Shown here: positions 34,159 to 44,088 of the stretch, piece after piece | Position numbering within the stretch: position 1 is the stretch's first letter | How the letters are laid out: each line of letters opens with the position of its first letter | Assembly (NCBI GenBank): GCA_016786465.1 | Contig: JAEUWC010000003.1 | Coordinates: 62,001 to 126,000, forward strand | Direction: 5' to 3' | Origin: Bdellovibrionales bacterium | GTDB taxonomy: Bacteria > Bdellovibrionota > UBA1018 | DNA: 64,000 bases | The notes under the pieces: model-generated | Told to the model about the DNA's origin: nothing | The model's database searches: none | The model's input: the letters and a program-made list of their open reading frames with translations, nothing else | Translations under genes and position numbers: made by a program

Positions 34159-35431
34159 GCGTCGGGACCGTCCGTTGGCGGGTCAGCACTTCAAGGCGAA
34201 CCTGATTTTCCAAAAGTTGAAACTTGGCTCGGTGGTAAGCGCGCTTGGCTTGTTGGGCTTGAACCATCGATTGCAGCACTTCAAAAAGGTTCGTCAGCCC
34301 AAGCCGGTGATCCTGATTGATTTGCGCCAAGGTGGCCTGTGAAAGACGATCTGATTTTTCAAGATGAGTCACCTGTTCGATTCCGGATTGAATCGTCAGG
34401 TAAAGATTCCTTAAATCCGTTTCAGCCGCGCGATTTGCGCGTTGCCATTCCAGGCGCGCAGCGCTGTATGCTGCCTGTCCCGCACGAACCTGCGACTGAA
34501 TCACGCCTCCACTGAAAATATTCAGCGATAAAGTGATGGAAGCATCCCACGACACGGACTGAAGAACGCCCGGGCGCTGAAACCAGTAGTTTCCCGAAAG
34601 ATCCACGGATGGCAAATGGGCCCCCCGGTTCACCCAGATCGCGTCTTCTGCAGCTTGCGAATTTTTTTCAAGCGCAACAAGGTCGTCGCGGCCGCGCATC
34701 TTTGTTAGCAGGTTTTCTAGCGTGTCCATTTTCTTCGGCGGGCTGTGCTGAGCCGCAAGGTCACGTGACGAAATTTTTTCCGGGGTTAACCCTGTGATCA
34801 ATCGGATCGTTTCAGTCGCGGACGCGGTCTGCGCTTCGGCAGCATTTTTTTGCGCCAAAAGCGTTTCTAAGTTGGCTTCCATCGAGAGCACTTCGGCTGC
34901 GCGGGCTTTTCCGATTTTTCGATTGGCCTTCAGTTCTGCCAGGCGTTTTTGATTGGCGTCGATTTCCTGATCCAGGCCGGTCAAGTCTGACTTCAGAATC
35001 AACCACTGGTGGTAAATGCTGGAAAGTTCCAGATACGCTTGGCTTAAGACCCAGGCCGAACGAGCCTTTTGCGCTTCTTCAAGTTTTCCCGCCTGGCGAA
35101 GACCCGCATATTCTCGAAGTCCACGAAAAAGCGGTTGGGTCGCATTCAGGCGCGCCGAAGTCTGTCCCGACGGAAAAATGCTGCTTCCGATCGAATTCGT
35201 GGCCTTTTCCTGAATTTGCCGCGTGTATAGCGCGTTGATGGTGGGAAGAACGGAACCGATAGCTTGGCGGTAGGTTTCTTCGGCCCGGGCGACTTGGGTG
35301 ACTTCAATAGGTGCGCGTTCGTCGGTTTTCAATAGACCGACAAAAAGGCGATCCAATTCCGACGCAGTTGGCTCTTGGCTGGCGTCGGAACTGGAAATTC
35401 CTAGAAGTAGAATTAAAAAAGCGAAAGGCAT
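34148..35431 (-). CDS. TolC-family outer membrane efflux protein
   Basis: 427 residues from the ATG at 35431 with a signal peptide (ending SSSDAS). It has the duplicated OEP layout: long helical coiled-coil segments (KRLAELKANRKIGKARAAEVLSMEANLETLLAQ; DRLSQATLAQINQDHRLGLTNLFEVLQSMVQAQQAK) alternating with strands (SARLNATQPLF, SWDASITLSLNIFSGGV). It would form the outer-membrane channel of a type I or RND export pathway. No membrane-fusion or inner-membrane pump gene is adjacent; instead an exported protein of unknown function follows. Confidence 0.9.
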   Translation of the reverse strand: MPFAFLILLLGISSSDASQEPTASELDRLFVGLLKTDERAPIEVTQVARAEETYRQAIGSVLPTINALYTRQIQEKATNSIGSSIFPSGQTSARLNATQPLFRGLREYAGLRQAGKLEEAQKARSAWVLSQAYLELSSIYHQWLILKSDLTGLDQEIDANQKRLAELKANRKIGKARAAEVLSMEANLETLLAQKNAAEAQTASATETIRLITGLTPEKISSRDLAAQHSPPKKMDTLENLLTKMRGRDDLVALEKNSQAAEDAIWVNRGAHLPSVDLSGNYWFQRPGVLQSVSWDASITLSLNIFSGGVIQSQVRAGQAAYSAARLEWQRANRAAETDLRNLYLTIQSGIEQVTHLEKSDRLSQATLAQINQDHRLGLTNLFEVLQSMVQAQQAKRAYHRAKFQLLENQVRLEVLTRQRTVPTLAP

Positions 35432-35514
35432 GCAAAGGCTTGTCGGATTTTTTTCAGCATGACTCGATGGGCAGAGTTTGACTCGGCAGAAATTTCCACT
35501 ACGATCCAAAGCCC

Positions 35515-36375
35515 ATGGCCATTCGAAGATTTGCGATTCCGGATCTTACTTCACGTCTCAGTCGGTATGGAAAAGACCAGCCGGTCTTTCCTTCCCTTTT
35601 CGTTTCGCACGGAACGCCGATGATCGCGCTTTCGACCCCTGAAGAAGACCTTTACGTCGCGGCTTTGCATGAATTGGGGCAAGCTTTGCCCAAACCCAAG
35701 GCCGTCGTCGTGGTTTCGGCGCACCTAGCTACAGGCGACGATGCGATTTCGGTGAATTCCAGCCACCAGCTTTTGGCTTTTCACGACTTTGGTGGTTTTC
35801 CCGGCAAGTTGTACATGGAACGCTATGACTGTCCCGGAGACCCTGCGCTGGCTGCCGAAATTGTGGGCGCGTTAGCGTCGGCGGGAATGAACGCAGCCAT
35901 CGAAAAATCGCCGACGATCGATCATGGGGTCTGGGTTCCTTTAAAGCACCTTTTTCCAAAAGCGGATGTTCCCGTCGTTCAGGTCAGTCTTCCTTATCCG
36001 GATCGCCCGCAGATGACTTTAAAGCTGGGAAAAGTCTTGGGTGCGTTTCGCCAAAAGGGCGTCCTTCTTTTAGGAAGTGGGGGTGCCGTTCATAATCTTC
36101 AGGATTTGAAGTGGCACGAAAAGTCAGCAAAAGGGCAGGCACGCGCTCAAGAATTTGAAGATTGGCTTCTTGAAAAATTGAAAAAGAAAGATGTGGAATC
36201 GTTGATGAATTACGAAGAAGAAGCACCCCATGCTGCTTGGGCCCACCCAACCGCCGAACACCTTTTTCCGCTTTTCTTTACCGTGGGTTCAGCGCTTGAA
36301 GGCGACGAAGTCCATACTTTGACCCAAGGGATCGAATACGGAAGCCTTTCGATGTTCAGTTTCCTGATGTCTTAA
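35515..36375 (+). CDS. DODA/LigB-type extradiol ring-cleavage dioxygenase
   Basis: 286 residues. Family motifs: LFVSHGTPMIAL, VVVVSAHLATGD (metal His), FPGKLYMERYDCPGDP, IDHGVWVPLKHLFPKADVPVVQVSLP and LLLGSGGAVHNL. This is the YgiD/4,5-DOPA-dioxygenase branch, which cleaves catechols with Fe or binds Zn. Divergent from the TolC-type gene with about 80 bp between. The end overlaps the convergent PPC-domain gene by 20 bp. The natural substrate is not known for most bacterial members. Confidence 0.9.
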   Translation: MAIRRFAIPDLTSRLSRYGKDQPVFPSLFVSHGTPMIALSTPEEDLYVAALHELGQALPKPKAVVVVSAHLATGDDAISVNSSHQLLAFHDFGGFPGKLYMERYDCPGDPALAAEIVGALASAGMNAAIEKSPTIDHGVWVPLKHLFPKADVPVVQVSLPYPDRPQMTLKLGKVLGAFRQKGVLLLGSGGAVHNLQDLKWHEKSAKGQARAQEFEDWLLEKLKKKDVESLMNYEEEAPHAAWAHPTAEHLFPLFFTVGSALEGDEVHTLTQGIEYGSLSMFSFLMS

Positions 36376-36871
36376 GAATCAGTTCTTTGTAACCCGAAGC
36401 AGGTTCTAATTCGCGTGCGAATTCAATGTCCGTGAATTCGACCAAAACGATTTCTAGTGTCGTAAATACTTTGGACCCCGGCATCAAATGACCCCCCAGT
36501 GTCTTTCCGGTCTTGTCTGAAACAGAAATGTGCAGGTGGATTCCATCTTTGGATCCAGTGCCCGAAAGCGAAACGACTTCCAGGGGGCCGTCGATCTGCG
36601 TTGCTGAATCCTGATTCGCCATTCGAAGGAATGCAGTCTTTAGGCTGCCCACCACTGAAACCGTCGAAGCTGCTTTGATCTGGTGGGCTTTCAAAAGGTT
36701 TTGGATTTCAAGGCTTGGGTCCTGGTCGGGACGAAGTCGCATGATCCAATGCTTTTGATGTTTCGAGAACCCTTGCAGCTGGCCGGCTTCGCATTCTTTG
36801 GCCGTGAAAACCGAAAGGAAAGCGCTACTGAAAGCCGCAATAAAATAGACCCCAAAAAATTTTGATCCCAT
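36356..36871 (-). CDS. PPC (DUF296) domain protein with N-terminal signal/anchor
   Basis: 171 residues. Residues about 45-160 match the PPC/DUF296 domain (MRLRPDQDPSLEIQNLLKAHQIKAASTVSVVGSL, IHLHISVSDKTGKTLGGHLMPGSKVFTTLEIVLVEF), including the GGHL motif. Most bacterial PPC proteins are small cytosolic trimers. Here it is preceded by a hydrophobic segment (FFGVYFIAAFSSAFLSVF) that looks like a signal peptide or anchor, so it may act outside the cytoplasm. Start at the ATG 36871. Only 11 bp from the divergent cysE start. Confidence 0.75.
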   Translation of the reverse strand: MGSKFFGVYFIAAFSSAFLSVFTAKECEAGQLQGFSKHQKHWIMRLRPDQDPSLEIQNLLKAHQIKAASTVSVVGSLKTAFLRMANQDSATQIDGPLEVVSLSGTGSKDGIHLHISVSDKTGKTLGGHLMPGSKVFTTLEIVLVEFTDIEFARELEPASGYKELILKTSGN

Positions 36872-36882
36872 AATCACGGCAT

Positions 36883-37431
36883 ATGCCCATTTTGGACTTT
36901 TTGAAAGCGTATCGTCGATACGACCCGGCGACCCGAAGCACGTTAGAAGTTCTTTTTCTATACCCAGGGGTCAAGGCGGTCTTCTTTCATCGAATTGCTC
37001 ATGCCTTAGACTGTGCGCATATTCCTTTCATCCCGCGCGCGATTGCTGAATTTTCGCGCTTCTTGACCGGAATAGAAATCCATCCGGGTGCAAAGATTGG
37101 AAAACGCCTGGTCATTGATCATGGAATGGGGTTGGTCATTGGTCAGACTTCCGTCATTGGGGATGACTGCATTCTTTTTCATGGGGTCACTCTGGGGGGC
37201 ACTCATTTTGAAAAAAAGAAGCGCCATCCGACTTTGGGCAATCACGTCGTGATCGGCGCAGGTGCAAAAATCTTGGGAAATATCCGCATTGGGGACGGGG
37301 TGCGTGTCGGAGCAAATTCAGTCGTCATCCAGGATGTCCCGGATCATACGACCGCAGTGGGGATCCCCGCAAAAGTCGTCGCCACCGGAGGCGTTCAACC
37401 CGGAAAAGAGCTGGAGCACGGAAACTTATGA
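36883..37431 (+). CDS. cysE: Serine O-acetyltransferase
   Basis: 182 residues, the short EpsC/CysE form. Acetylates serine with acetyl-CoA, the first step of cysteine synthesis. N-terminal helical region, then left-handed beta-helix with [71 protein letters not shown] and catalytic His residues in IDHG and KRHP. It overlaps cysK by 4 bp, so both enzymes are made together and likely form the cysteine synthase complex. Confidence 0.95.
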   Translation: MPILDFLKAYRRYDPATRSTLEVLFLYPGVKAVFFHRIAHALDCAHIPFIPRAIAEFSRFLTGIEIHPGAKIGKRLVIDHGMGLVIGQTSVIGDDCILFHGVTLGGTHFEKKKRHPTLGNHVVIGAGAKILGNIRIGDGVRVGANSVVIQDVPDHTTAVGIPAKVVATGGVQPGKELEHGNL

Positions 37432-38420
37432 GCCTATTTGACAGCATCGTCGACACGGTGGGGAACACCCCAATGATTCGGCTTTCGCGAATGACGTCCG
37501 GGCTTCGCGCGGACGTTCTTTTGAAGCTGGAATTTTTCAATCCCTTGGGAAGTGTGAAGGATCGAATCGGCAAGTCCATGATCGAAGACGCGATCGCATC
37601 AGGTGCCCTGAAAAAGGGAATGAAGGTCTTGGAACCCACCAGTGGCAATACGGGTATTGCCTTGGCTTTTGTTTGTGCCGCTAAGGGCTTTCCACTGACT
37701 TTGGTGATGCCAGAAACGATGTCGCTAGAAAGGCGCACGCTTTTGCTGCTTCTGGGCGCAGATCTTGTTTTGACACCGGGACCCTTGGGAATGAAGGGGG
37801 CTGTTGGCAAAGCGCTTGAAATGGCTGCAGCGGATCCGAATTTCTTTTTGACCCGTCAGTTTGAAAATCCAGCGAACCCAAAAATACATGAACAAACGAC
37901 GGCCGAAGAAATCTGGCGCGATACATCCGGCAAAGTCGATATTGTGGTTTCGGGTGTGGGCACAGGCGGAACGATTTCGGGAATTGGGCGAATCTTGAAG
38001 AAAAAGAAGCCCGGCGTTCGAATGGTCGCGGTTGAACCCACAGAATCCCCTGTCATTTCAGGTGGCGCTGCGTCCCCTCATAAAATTCAGGGAATTGGCG
38101 CAGGATTCATCCCCAAGAATTTGGATCGAGCGATTGTGGATCAAATCGAAAAGGTTTCGTCCCAGGAAGCCGTCGCCATGGCCAAACGTCTGATTCGCGA
38201 AGAAGGGGTCCCAGTCGGGATCAGTGCGGGAGCCGCGATGGCAGCTGCGCTGAAAGTCGCTTCTGAACCCGGATCCCAGGGTAAAACTTTAGTGGTGATC
38301 ATTCCTAGCCAGACGGACCGATATCTTTCCACGGTACTAGGGCAGGAAGAACAGGATCGAGCGAAAGCGCTTGCGGTGCAGACTGTCGATCCAAAATGGA
38401 TCGGCCAGATTTCAAGCTAG
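37428..38420 (+). CDS. cysK: Cysteine synthase A (O-acetylserine sulfhydrylase)
   Basis: 330 residues, PLP fold type II. PLP lysine in [18 protein letters not shown], substrate loop in [13 protein letters not shown] and phosphate loop in [15 protein letters not shown]. Converts O-acetylserine and sulfide to cysteine. Coupled to cysE by a 4-bp overlap. Its stop and the dinB stop lie in the arms of an AAGCTAGG...CCTAGCTT inverted repeat (38414-38453), which has no T-tract. Confidence 0.95.
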   Translation: MSLFDSIVDTVGNTPMIRLSRMTSGLRADVLLKLEFFNPLGSVKDRIGKSMIEDAIASGALKKGMKVLEPTSGNTGIALAFVCAAKGFPLTLVMPETMSLERRTLLLLLGADLVLTPGPLGMKGAVGKALEMAAADPNFFLTRQFENPANPKIHEQTTAEEIWRDTSGKVDIVVSGVGTGGTISGIGRILKKKKPGVRMVAVEPTESPVISGGAASPHKIQGIGAGFIPKNLDRAIVDQIEKVSSQEAVAMAKRLIREEGVPVGISAGAAMAAALKVASEPGSQGKTLVVIIPSQTDRYLSTVLGQEEQDRAKALAVQTVDPKWIGQISS

Positions 38421-38435
38421 GTCTTTATCGATTTA

Positions 38436-39596
38436 CTATTCTGATCCTAGCTTCAGAAGCGGTTTTCCAAATTTGGATTTCACCTGGTCTCGAAGCTGCG
38501 AAAGCTTTTCTTTCCTAGGGTCCCCCAATTCAGGCCGATCCGGGTCAAAAAGATTCGTCTGAACGTTTTCTTCGCCCAGTGCCAATCCGATTCCAATCAA
38601 ACGGATCGGCTGTTCGCCGTCCCAGGCTTGATAGAAAAGCTGAAGGGCTTCGGCGACCAAAAACGATTCGTTTCGTGTGGAAAATGGAAAGGTTCGCGAT
38701 CTGGACAAAGTGGTGAAGTCTGGGAACCGAAGTTTCAGCTTTAATGTGACTCCAAGTTGTTCTTCTTGCCGCAGTTCCTCGCAAAGCTCTTGTACGAATT
38801 CGCGAATCGTTCGTTCCAGAAGGCCTGCATCAAAACAGTTCTTCGAAAATGTGGTTTCGCGCGAAATGGATGGACGTTTTGAACGACGGTGAAATTGGAT
38901 GCTCCCTAATCCCTCGGATGCGCGTTTTAAATACCTTCCCATGCCTCCAGTTTCGCGCTCTAGGAATTCCTCGGACACTCGGTGCAGGTCGGAAATCCGA
39001 AACCAGGCGCGGGAATGCAGAATTTTTTCAAGCTGGGGACCGACTCCGGGCAGAACTTTGACAGGTAGCGGCGCCAAAAAATCCTTTTCCCGCCCAGGCT
39101 GGATCTGAAGCATTCCGTTGGGCTTGCACTGATCGGTGGCCACTTTCGCAATCAGTCGATTGGATCCAATTCCAATCGAAGCCGTCAGTCCGGTTTCATC
39201 CTGAATTCTTTTCCGGATCTTCGTTGCCGCTTCGGTTGCAGATCCCCAAAGCCCTTCCGTGCCGGTCATGTCCAGATAGCCTTCGTCGATGCTCACGGCT
39301 TCAATAATGGGTGAAAAATCCCGCAAAATGCCGAAGATTTTCTTCGATGCTTCAGAATACTCTTTGAAATGATGCGGTACGATAATCAGGTCTGGGCAAA
39401 TTCTTTTTGCTGTGCTGACGGGCATTGCAGAACGCACGCCCGACTTTCGTGCTTCGTAAGATGCTGAAGAAATCACACCGACTCCGGCAGATCCTCCGAC
39501 GGCAACCTTCTTTCCAACAAGTGCCGGATTCAATAGACGCTCCACAGCAACAAAGAAGCTGTCCAGGTCGATGTGAAAGATTATTTTTGTTTGCAT
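38436..39596 (-). CDS. dinB: DNA polymerase IV (Y-family translesion polymerase)
   Basis: 386 residues. Catalytic motifs IIFHIDLDSFFVAVE and AVSIDEGYLDMTG (usual SIDEAYLD, with Ala replaced by Gly), then two helix-hairpin-helix-like DNA-binding segments and a little-finger domain. The C-terminal tail QTNLFD is a likely sliding-clamp binding motif (QxxLF). Error-prone bypass of DNA lesions. A conventional SOS box was not evident upstream. Confidence 0.95.
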   Translation of the reverse strand: MQTKIIFHIDLDSFFVAVERLLNPALVGKKVAVGGSAGVGVISSASYEARKSGVRSAMPVSTAKRICPDLIIVPHHFKEYSEASKKIFGILRDFSPIIEAVSIDEGYLDMTGTEGLWGSATEAATKIRKRIQDETGLTASIGIGSNRLIAKVATDQCKPNGMLQIQPGREKDFLAPLPVKVLPGVGPQLEKILHSRAWFRISDLHRVSEEFLERETGGMGRYLKRASEGLGSIQFHRRSKRPSISRETTFSKNCFDAGLLERTIREFVQELCEELRQEEQLGVTLKLKLRFPDFTTLSRSRTFPFSTRNESFLVAEALQLFYQAWDGEQPIRLIGIGLALGEENVQTNLFDPDRPELGDPRKEKLSQLRDQVKSKFGKPLLKLGSE

Positions 39597-39729
39597 CTTT
39601 ACAATCTAGAAGTCTCAGCTAGAAATTTCTGTCAACGAACAAAATTCCCAGCTGGTGGGGGGAATTCAATTGAGCGCCAAACGGGCACGTCGCGTGCGAT
39701 GTTTTGCTCTCTAGAAGAAGGGAATAGTC

Positions 39730-41106
39730 ATGATGAAGATGCTCCGGATTTTACCCGTGCTTTTTATCGCTGTCGCTGCTCAGGCAGGAGTACCGACGAC
39801 GATTGGTATCATTGATTCAGGTGTGGATTACAAACACACCCAGCTGACCAACCAAATGTGGACGAATTCGGGCGAAGTCCTGAATGACACTTTGGACAAC
39901 GACGGAAACGGCTTTGCCGACGACGTCTATGGTTGGAACTTTGCTGAAAAGAACAACCAAGTGATCGACTACAAATACTTGGGAACCTTTTCACGCGACC
40001 CATATACCTATTTCGAATATCAACTGAAGTCCTTTGAAGGCACCATCAGCCAGGCTGAAAAAGACTGGGTTAACCAGAAAAGGCAAGATCAGAACTTCAT
40101 GGCCGAAATGTCGAAGTTCGGTAACTTCGTTCACGGCACTCACGTTGCCGGGATTTCAGCTAAAGGCAACATGTCGAAAATCATGGGCCTGAAGATCATT
40201 CCAACGGAAGCCGGTGGTTTGGCTGCGCTTTTGGAAGAGCAAATGGAATTCGCGACCCAGGGGATGACCCCAATGGCCGCAACTCCTTTTCAAGACATTC
40301 TGATTAAGCAATTCTTGGGTTTCATCGCGGACCAAAACACGAAGAACCTGATTCCTGTTGCTGAATATCAGACGACGATGGGTGTTCGCGTCGCGAACGG
40401 ATCTTTCGGATCCAGCGTTCCTGCGCTTCGTGAAGTCGTGAAGAATCTTCTGACCGGCATTATGAAGAAGAACCCTCCGACGGATGCTGAATGTGAAGCG
40501 TACGCCAAGTACACCGTCGAATTGATGCTTCAGAAGGGCAAAGCATTTGCTCAAAAAGGTCCGGACACTTTCTTCGTTTTCGCAGCCGGCAACGACGGCG
40601 AAGACAACGACGTGCTTCCTGTTTTCCCAGCGGGCCTTCGCGAAACCAACACGATCTCGGTCGCGGCTACGCACGGCTTGGATAAGTTGGCAGTTTTCTC
40701 GAACTACGGAAAAGCGACCGTTGACGTTGCTGCTCCTGGCGTCGGAATCCTGTCGGCAATTCCTGGCAACGAATTCCTTCGCGTCAGCGGAACCAGCCAA
40801 GCGGCTCCGTTTGTCACGAACGTGATTGCCAAGATGCTTGAAGAAAATCCAAACATGAATCACCAGGAAATTCGCTCGGTGATTATGGAAACGGTCGACA
40901 AGAAAGACTGGTTGGTCGAGAAAGTCATTTCGGGTGGTATCGTCAACCCAAGCCGCGCAGTTTACGCTGCAAGCTTGATGAAGACCAAGACCCGTGTTGA
41001 TGCGATTTCAACCGCAATCAAGTCGATTCCTGACATGGTTGTCGTGAAGTCTGCCCAAATTGCAGGCGGCGTTTTCTTGCCAATGCCTCAGTTGATCGTC
41101 TACTAA
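39730..41106 (+). CDS. Exported subtilisin-like serine protease (S8)
   Basis: 458 residues. Signal peptide ending QAGVP, essentially no propeptide. Catalytic triad: Asp in IGIIDSGVDYKHT, His in FVHGTHVAGI and Ser in RVSGTSQAAPFVTNV; oxyanion region FAAGNDGEDND. A long helical insertion (about residues 85-120 and 160-200) lies between the Asp and Ser segments. Strong GAAGG Shine-Dalgarno at 7 bases from the ATG. Absence of a pro-domain suggests another maturation route. The stop overlaps the convergent antiporter by 4 bp. Confidence 0.93.
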   Translation: MMKMLRILPVLFIAVAAQAGVPTTIGIIDSGVDYKHTQLTNQMWTNSGEVLNDTLDNDGNGFADDVYGWNFAEKNNQVIDYKYLGTFSRDPYTYFEYQLKSFEGTISQAEKDWVNQKRQDQNFMAEMSKFGNFVHGTHVAGISAKGNMSKIMGLKIIPTEAGGLAALLEEQMEFATQGMTPMAATPFQDILIKQFLGFIADQNTKNLIPVAEYQTTMGVRVANGSFGSSVPALREVVKNLLTGIMKKNPPTDAECEAYAKYTVELMLQKGKAFAQKGPDTFFVFAAGNDGEDNDVLPVFPAGLRETNTISVAATHGLDKLAVFSNYGKATVDVAAPGVGILSAIPGNEFLRVSGTSQAAPFVTNVIAKMLEENPNMNHQEIRSVIMETVDKKDWLVEKVISGGIVNPSRAVYAASLMKTKTRVDAISTAIKSIPDMVVVKSAQIAGGVFLPMPQLIVY

Positions 41107-43355
41107 GAATTTCCAGAAGGCCCGTCCGCTGGTTCAGCGTGACGGGCCTCTTCTTGAACTTCCCACGAATCTAACTTTTCTTTTTCTCCTACTAACCAAA
41201 GAATATCTTTTTCAGCGATCACGAAAGCCGAATCCGGATTGATCACGCGCTTTCCGTTTCTTTCAACACCCACAAGCAGTGTCCCCAATAGTTCACTTTT
41301 TCCGGCATCGCGAATCGACTTTTCGATTAACGGAGAAGACTTTGGAACGCGAACCTGTCGAAGTTCGTAAGACGATAGATCGCGAAAGCGTTCACGAAGT
41401 CCAGGCGGCCTTTCGATCACCGCCCGAACCTTTTCGATTTGTTCGTCTGTTCCAAGAACCAAAAGTTCGTCCTTGGGTAGGACCATTTCATCGGACTTAG
41501 GCGCGACTAAGGTTTGAAGCCCACGCTGAATCGCAACGACGTTTAAGCCGTGTTTGGATCGAAGTCCCGTTTCGCCCATCTTCATTTTGACCAGTTCCGA
41601 ATTCGGATGAACTTTCATTCGGACCAAATGGGCATCCCAGGGTGCCAGGTCGCGAAGGACGTCTTGCCGGCGGCGGGATTTGACGTTGGGTTCAAACGTC
41701 TTTAGGAACTGTGCTTCCACCCAATGGTAGGTCGCGTTCAATTGCCTATAGAAAACAACCGACACGACGACCACGGCGCCAAGGCTTCCGATCAAAAGGC
41801 TACGGATCGAAAAGAACTGGTGGCTAACGCCGACCATCAACGCCAAGGTTCCCAGTCGAAAGGTCAGTGCTTCAAACGAACGAATCTGTTTGGATAGCCC
41901 AAACATTTTGATCCAAAACGGACTGGCGGCGATCATCGCAACCGCCCAGCTCAGACTTTGCGTCTGAAGCTTTCGAAGTTCAGGAAGAAGTTTGAATGCC
42001 TTAGGTTGAACGAATTCGTGAACCAGAATGAAAATCGCTGTGACAATAAATCCGTTCAAAGACCATTTGATCAGGTTTTTTGAAAAATGGGTTCGATCTT
42101 GAACCGTTGCCTTTCGATTCATCGACCAAGCGGCGTATCGCGCCAGCAGGTCTTTCATCCGAGCAGGCACGCGATCTTCGATCCAAACGGCGGCCTTGTG
42201 GGAATTGCGGATCAGGTAGGGTGTTAAAAAAGTCGTGATCAAAGACACGCAGATGGCAACTGGATACAGATCTGAATGGGTCGCGTGGGTGGTGATTCCT
42301 AGACCCGCCATCATGAACGAGAATTCTCCGATTTGGGCCATCCCAAATCCAACCTGAATCGAAGACCGAAGCGTTTGTCCGGTCGCGATTGATCCCAAGG
42401 TGACGAAAGTGATTTTTCCAACGACCACTAGGGTTGAAACCGAAAGAATCATCGGAAGGTGGGTCCAGATGTCGCGAGGATCGATCAAAAGTCCGACGGA
42501 AACGAAGAAAACGGCAGAAAACAAATCGCGAAGCGCTTGAAGGCGTTCTTCGATCCGGTAGCTTTCGGTGCTTTCGGCCAAGATCGAACCCATGATGAAG
42601 GCCCCAAGTGCGGTCGAAAACCCTAAACTTGCAGCGATCACGACCAGGCCCAGGCAAAGCGCAATGGACACAACGATCAGCATTTCTTCGCTACCGGTTC
42701 GACCAATCAGGCGAATAAAGGGTGGGACCAGAAAGTATCCGGCTAAAAACCAAATGCCGATAACCAAAATCATTTTTCCAGCCGTTCCCAAAAGCGACAG
42801 ACTTGAAAAAGTTTCGCCCATGGATCCCATGGCCACTAAAAGCAGAATCGCAATCAGGTCTTCTACGATCAGGATCGCGAAAATGGATTCTGCGAAACGA
42901 CGGGTCTTTAAGCGCAGGTCTTCCAGCGCTTTATAAATAATGGTTGTTGATGAAATGGAAACCACGGCGCCCAGGAAGATCGAAGCTTGTAGGTTCCACC
43001 CCAAGATATGAAGTCCGAACAAAGTCCCGGTGAACAAAAGCGCGCCGACTTCAAAAAGCGCGGTCAAAACCGGGGCGGCGCCCACTTTCATCAGTTTTCG
43101 AAACGAAAATTCCAGGCCCAAACTGAACATCAGAAATACGACCCCCAGTTCAGCCCAGATTCGAATGTTGGGAAGGTCGCGAACCAAGGGCATGGGTACC
43201 TGGAACTTTTGCCCCGACGTGTAGGGGCCGACCAATAGGCCAGCGATAATATAACCCACGACCACGGGCTGTTTAATCCTGTGGAAAAGGAAGGAAACTA
43301 GGCCGCCTAAAGCAAGGATGATCGCTAAATCGCGAATCAGGTCAGGAAGGTGCAT
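41103..43355 (-). CDS. CPA2 cation:proton antiporter with second membrane block and two RCK-C domains
   Basis: 750 residues. The CPA2 transporter module (about 1-385; GGLVSFLFHRIKQPVVVGYIIAGLLVGPYT, GAFIMGSILAESTESYRIEERLQALRDLFSAVFFVSVGLLI) is followed by a further four-helix membrane block (about 430-560). Two tandem TrkA-C/RCK-C domains (about 580-735) end in LRQVRVPKSSPLIEKSIRDAGKSELLG and ILWLVGEKEKL. No NAD-binding RCK-N domain is present, so it should respond to a ligand other than NAD, unlike the Kef protein at 18323. Monocistronic. Confidence 0.88.
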   Translation of the reverse strand: MHLPDLIRDLAIILALGGLVSFLFHRIKQPVVVGYIIAGLLVGPYTSGQKFQVPMPLVRDLPNIRIWAELGVVFLMFSLGLEFSFRKLMKVGAAPVLTALFEVGALLFTGTLFGLHILGWNLQASIFLGAVVSISSTTIIYKALEDLRLKTRRFAESIFAILIVEDLIAILLLVAMGSMGETFSSLSLLGTAGKMILVIGIWFLAGYFLVPPFIRLIGRTGSEEMLIVVSIALCLGLVVIAASLGFSTALGAFIMGSILAESTESYRIEERLQALRDLFSAVFFVSVGLLIDPRDIWTHLPMILSVSTLVVVGKITFVTLGSIATGQTLRSSIQVGFGMAQIGEFSFMMAGLGITTHATHSDLYPVAICVSLITTFLTPYLIRNSHKAAVWIEDRVPARMKDLLARYAAWSMNRKATVQDRTHFSKNLIKWSLNGFIVTAIFILVHEFVQPKAFKLLPELRKLQTQSLSWAVAMIAASPFWIKMFGLSKQIRSFEALTFRLGTLALMVGVSHQFFSIRSLLIGSLGAVVVVSVVFYRQLNATYHWVEAQFLKTFEPNVKSRRRQDVLRDLAPWDAHLVRMKVHPNSELVKMKMGETGLRSKHGLNVVAIQRGLQTLVAPKSDEMVLPKDELLVLGTDEQIEKVRAVIERPPGLRERFRDLSSYELRQVRVPKSSPLIEKSIRDAGKSELLGTLLVGVERNGKRVINPDSAFVIAEKDILWLVGEKEKLDSWEVQEEARHAEPADGPSGNS

Positions 43356-43540
43356 TTTTTGGGCAAATGGAATTGGAAAAGCCTAAAGGCCTGTCGGCTA
43401 ACCTATGGAATTCCTTTAGCTTTAACATTGGTGGCCCGAACTATTTTTTCAGTTGAAAAAGGCAGGGGCTATGTCAGACTAAAAAAGTCAGGAATTAGGG
43501 GATTTCTATCCGTTTTGCTGTACGTATGAAGGGGAATCAA

Positions 43541-44059
43541 ATGAAGTCATTTTCAAAGAGTTTTGTTGGAATGGTGGGACTAGCGGCATTGACCGGGATG
43601 ACCCTGGATTGGGCGCTGATCCCAAAGGATGCAGAAGCAAGGATCTGTCTTTTCGGCGGCAAGAAGTGCCGTGCGAAGAAGGCGGATGAATTGGCCCGCA
43701 AGGGTCAGTCTGAATGCGAAAAGAATCCCAATGGCGCGAAGTGCGGACGCCTTCAAAAGCGCCTGGGCCGGGTCTTGAATCGCAAGAATATGTCGGGCTA
43801 TCGCAAGGCTCACGGTCTGAATGAAGTTTCTTCGGATATGCGCTCGAACATGATGATTCAGAACCGCATTAAGAAGCAGTGCGAAATGGCAGGAATTCCT
43901 GCTTCGTCGGCTGAATGCGCAGCTCGTTTGAAAAACTACAACGGCTTCAAGGCTTCAACGACTCCGACGAATACGAATGTCGGAACCACTGGTCAAGCCA
44001 ACCTTTCGGGTCACAACAACCTGATTGGGAATGGTTCGACGACTGGCTTTCGCCAATAG
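43541..44059 (+). CDS. Exported Cys- and Lys-rich protein of unknown function
   Basis: 172 residues from the ATG at 43541, chosen for the GAAGGGGA Shine-Dalgarno 6 bases upstream. Signal peptide, then a basic helical domain with cysteine pairs (ICLFGGKKC, ECEKNPNGAKC, CEMAG...ECAARLK) and a Thr/Asn/Gly-rich, low-complexity C-terminal tail (SGHNNLIGNGSTTG). No family recognised. The magnesium transporter gene follows after 29 bp and may be co-transcribed. Confidence 0.65.
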   Translation: MKSFSKSFVGMVGLAALTGMTLDWALIPKDAEARICLFGGKKCRAKKADELARKGQSECEKNPNGAKCGRLQKRLGRVLNRKNMSGYRKAHGLNEVSSDMRSNMMIQNRIKKQCEMAGIPASSAECAARLKNYNGFKASTTPTNTNVGTTGQANLSGHNNLIGNGSTTGFRQ

Positions 44060-44088
44060 TGTGAATTGAGGTATTCTCGGAAGTAAGC

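Noticed and set aside
38414-38453. AAGCTAGG/CCTAGCTT inverted repeat between cysK and dinB as a bidirectional terminator
   Set aside because: The 24-nt loop is long, there is no T-run, and the arms coincide with the two stop codons, so chance similarity is likely.
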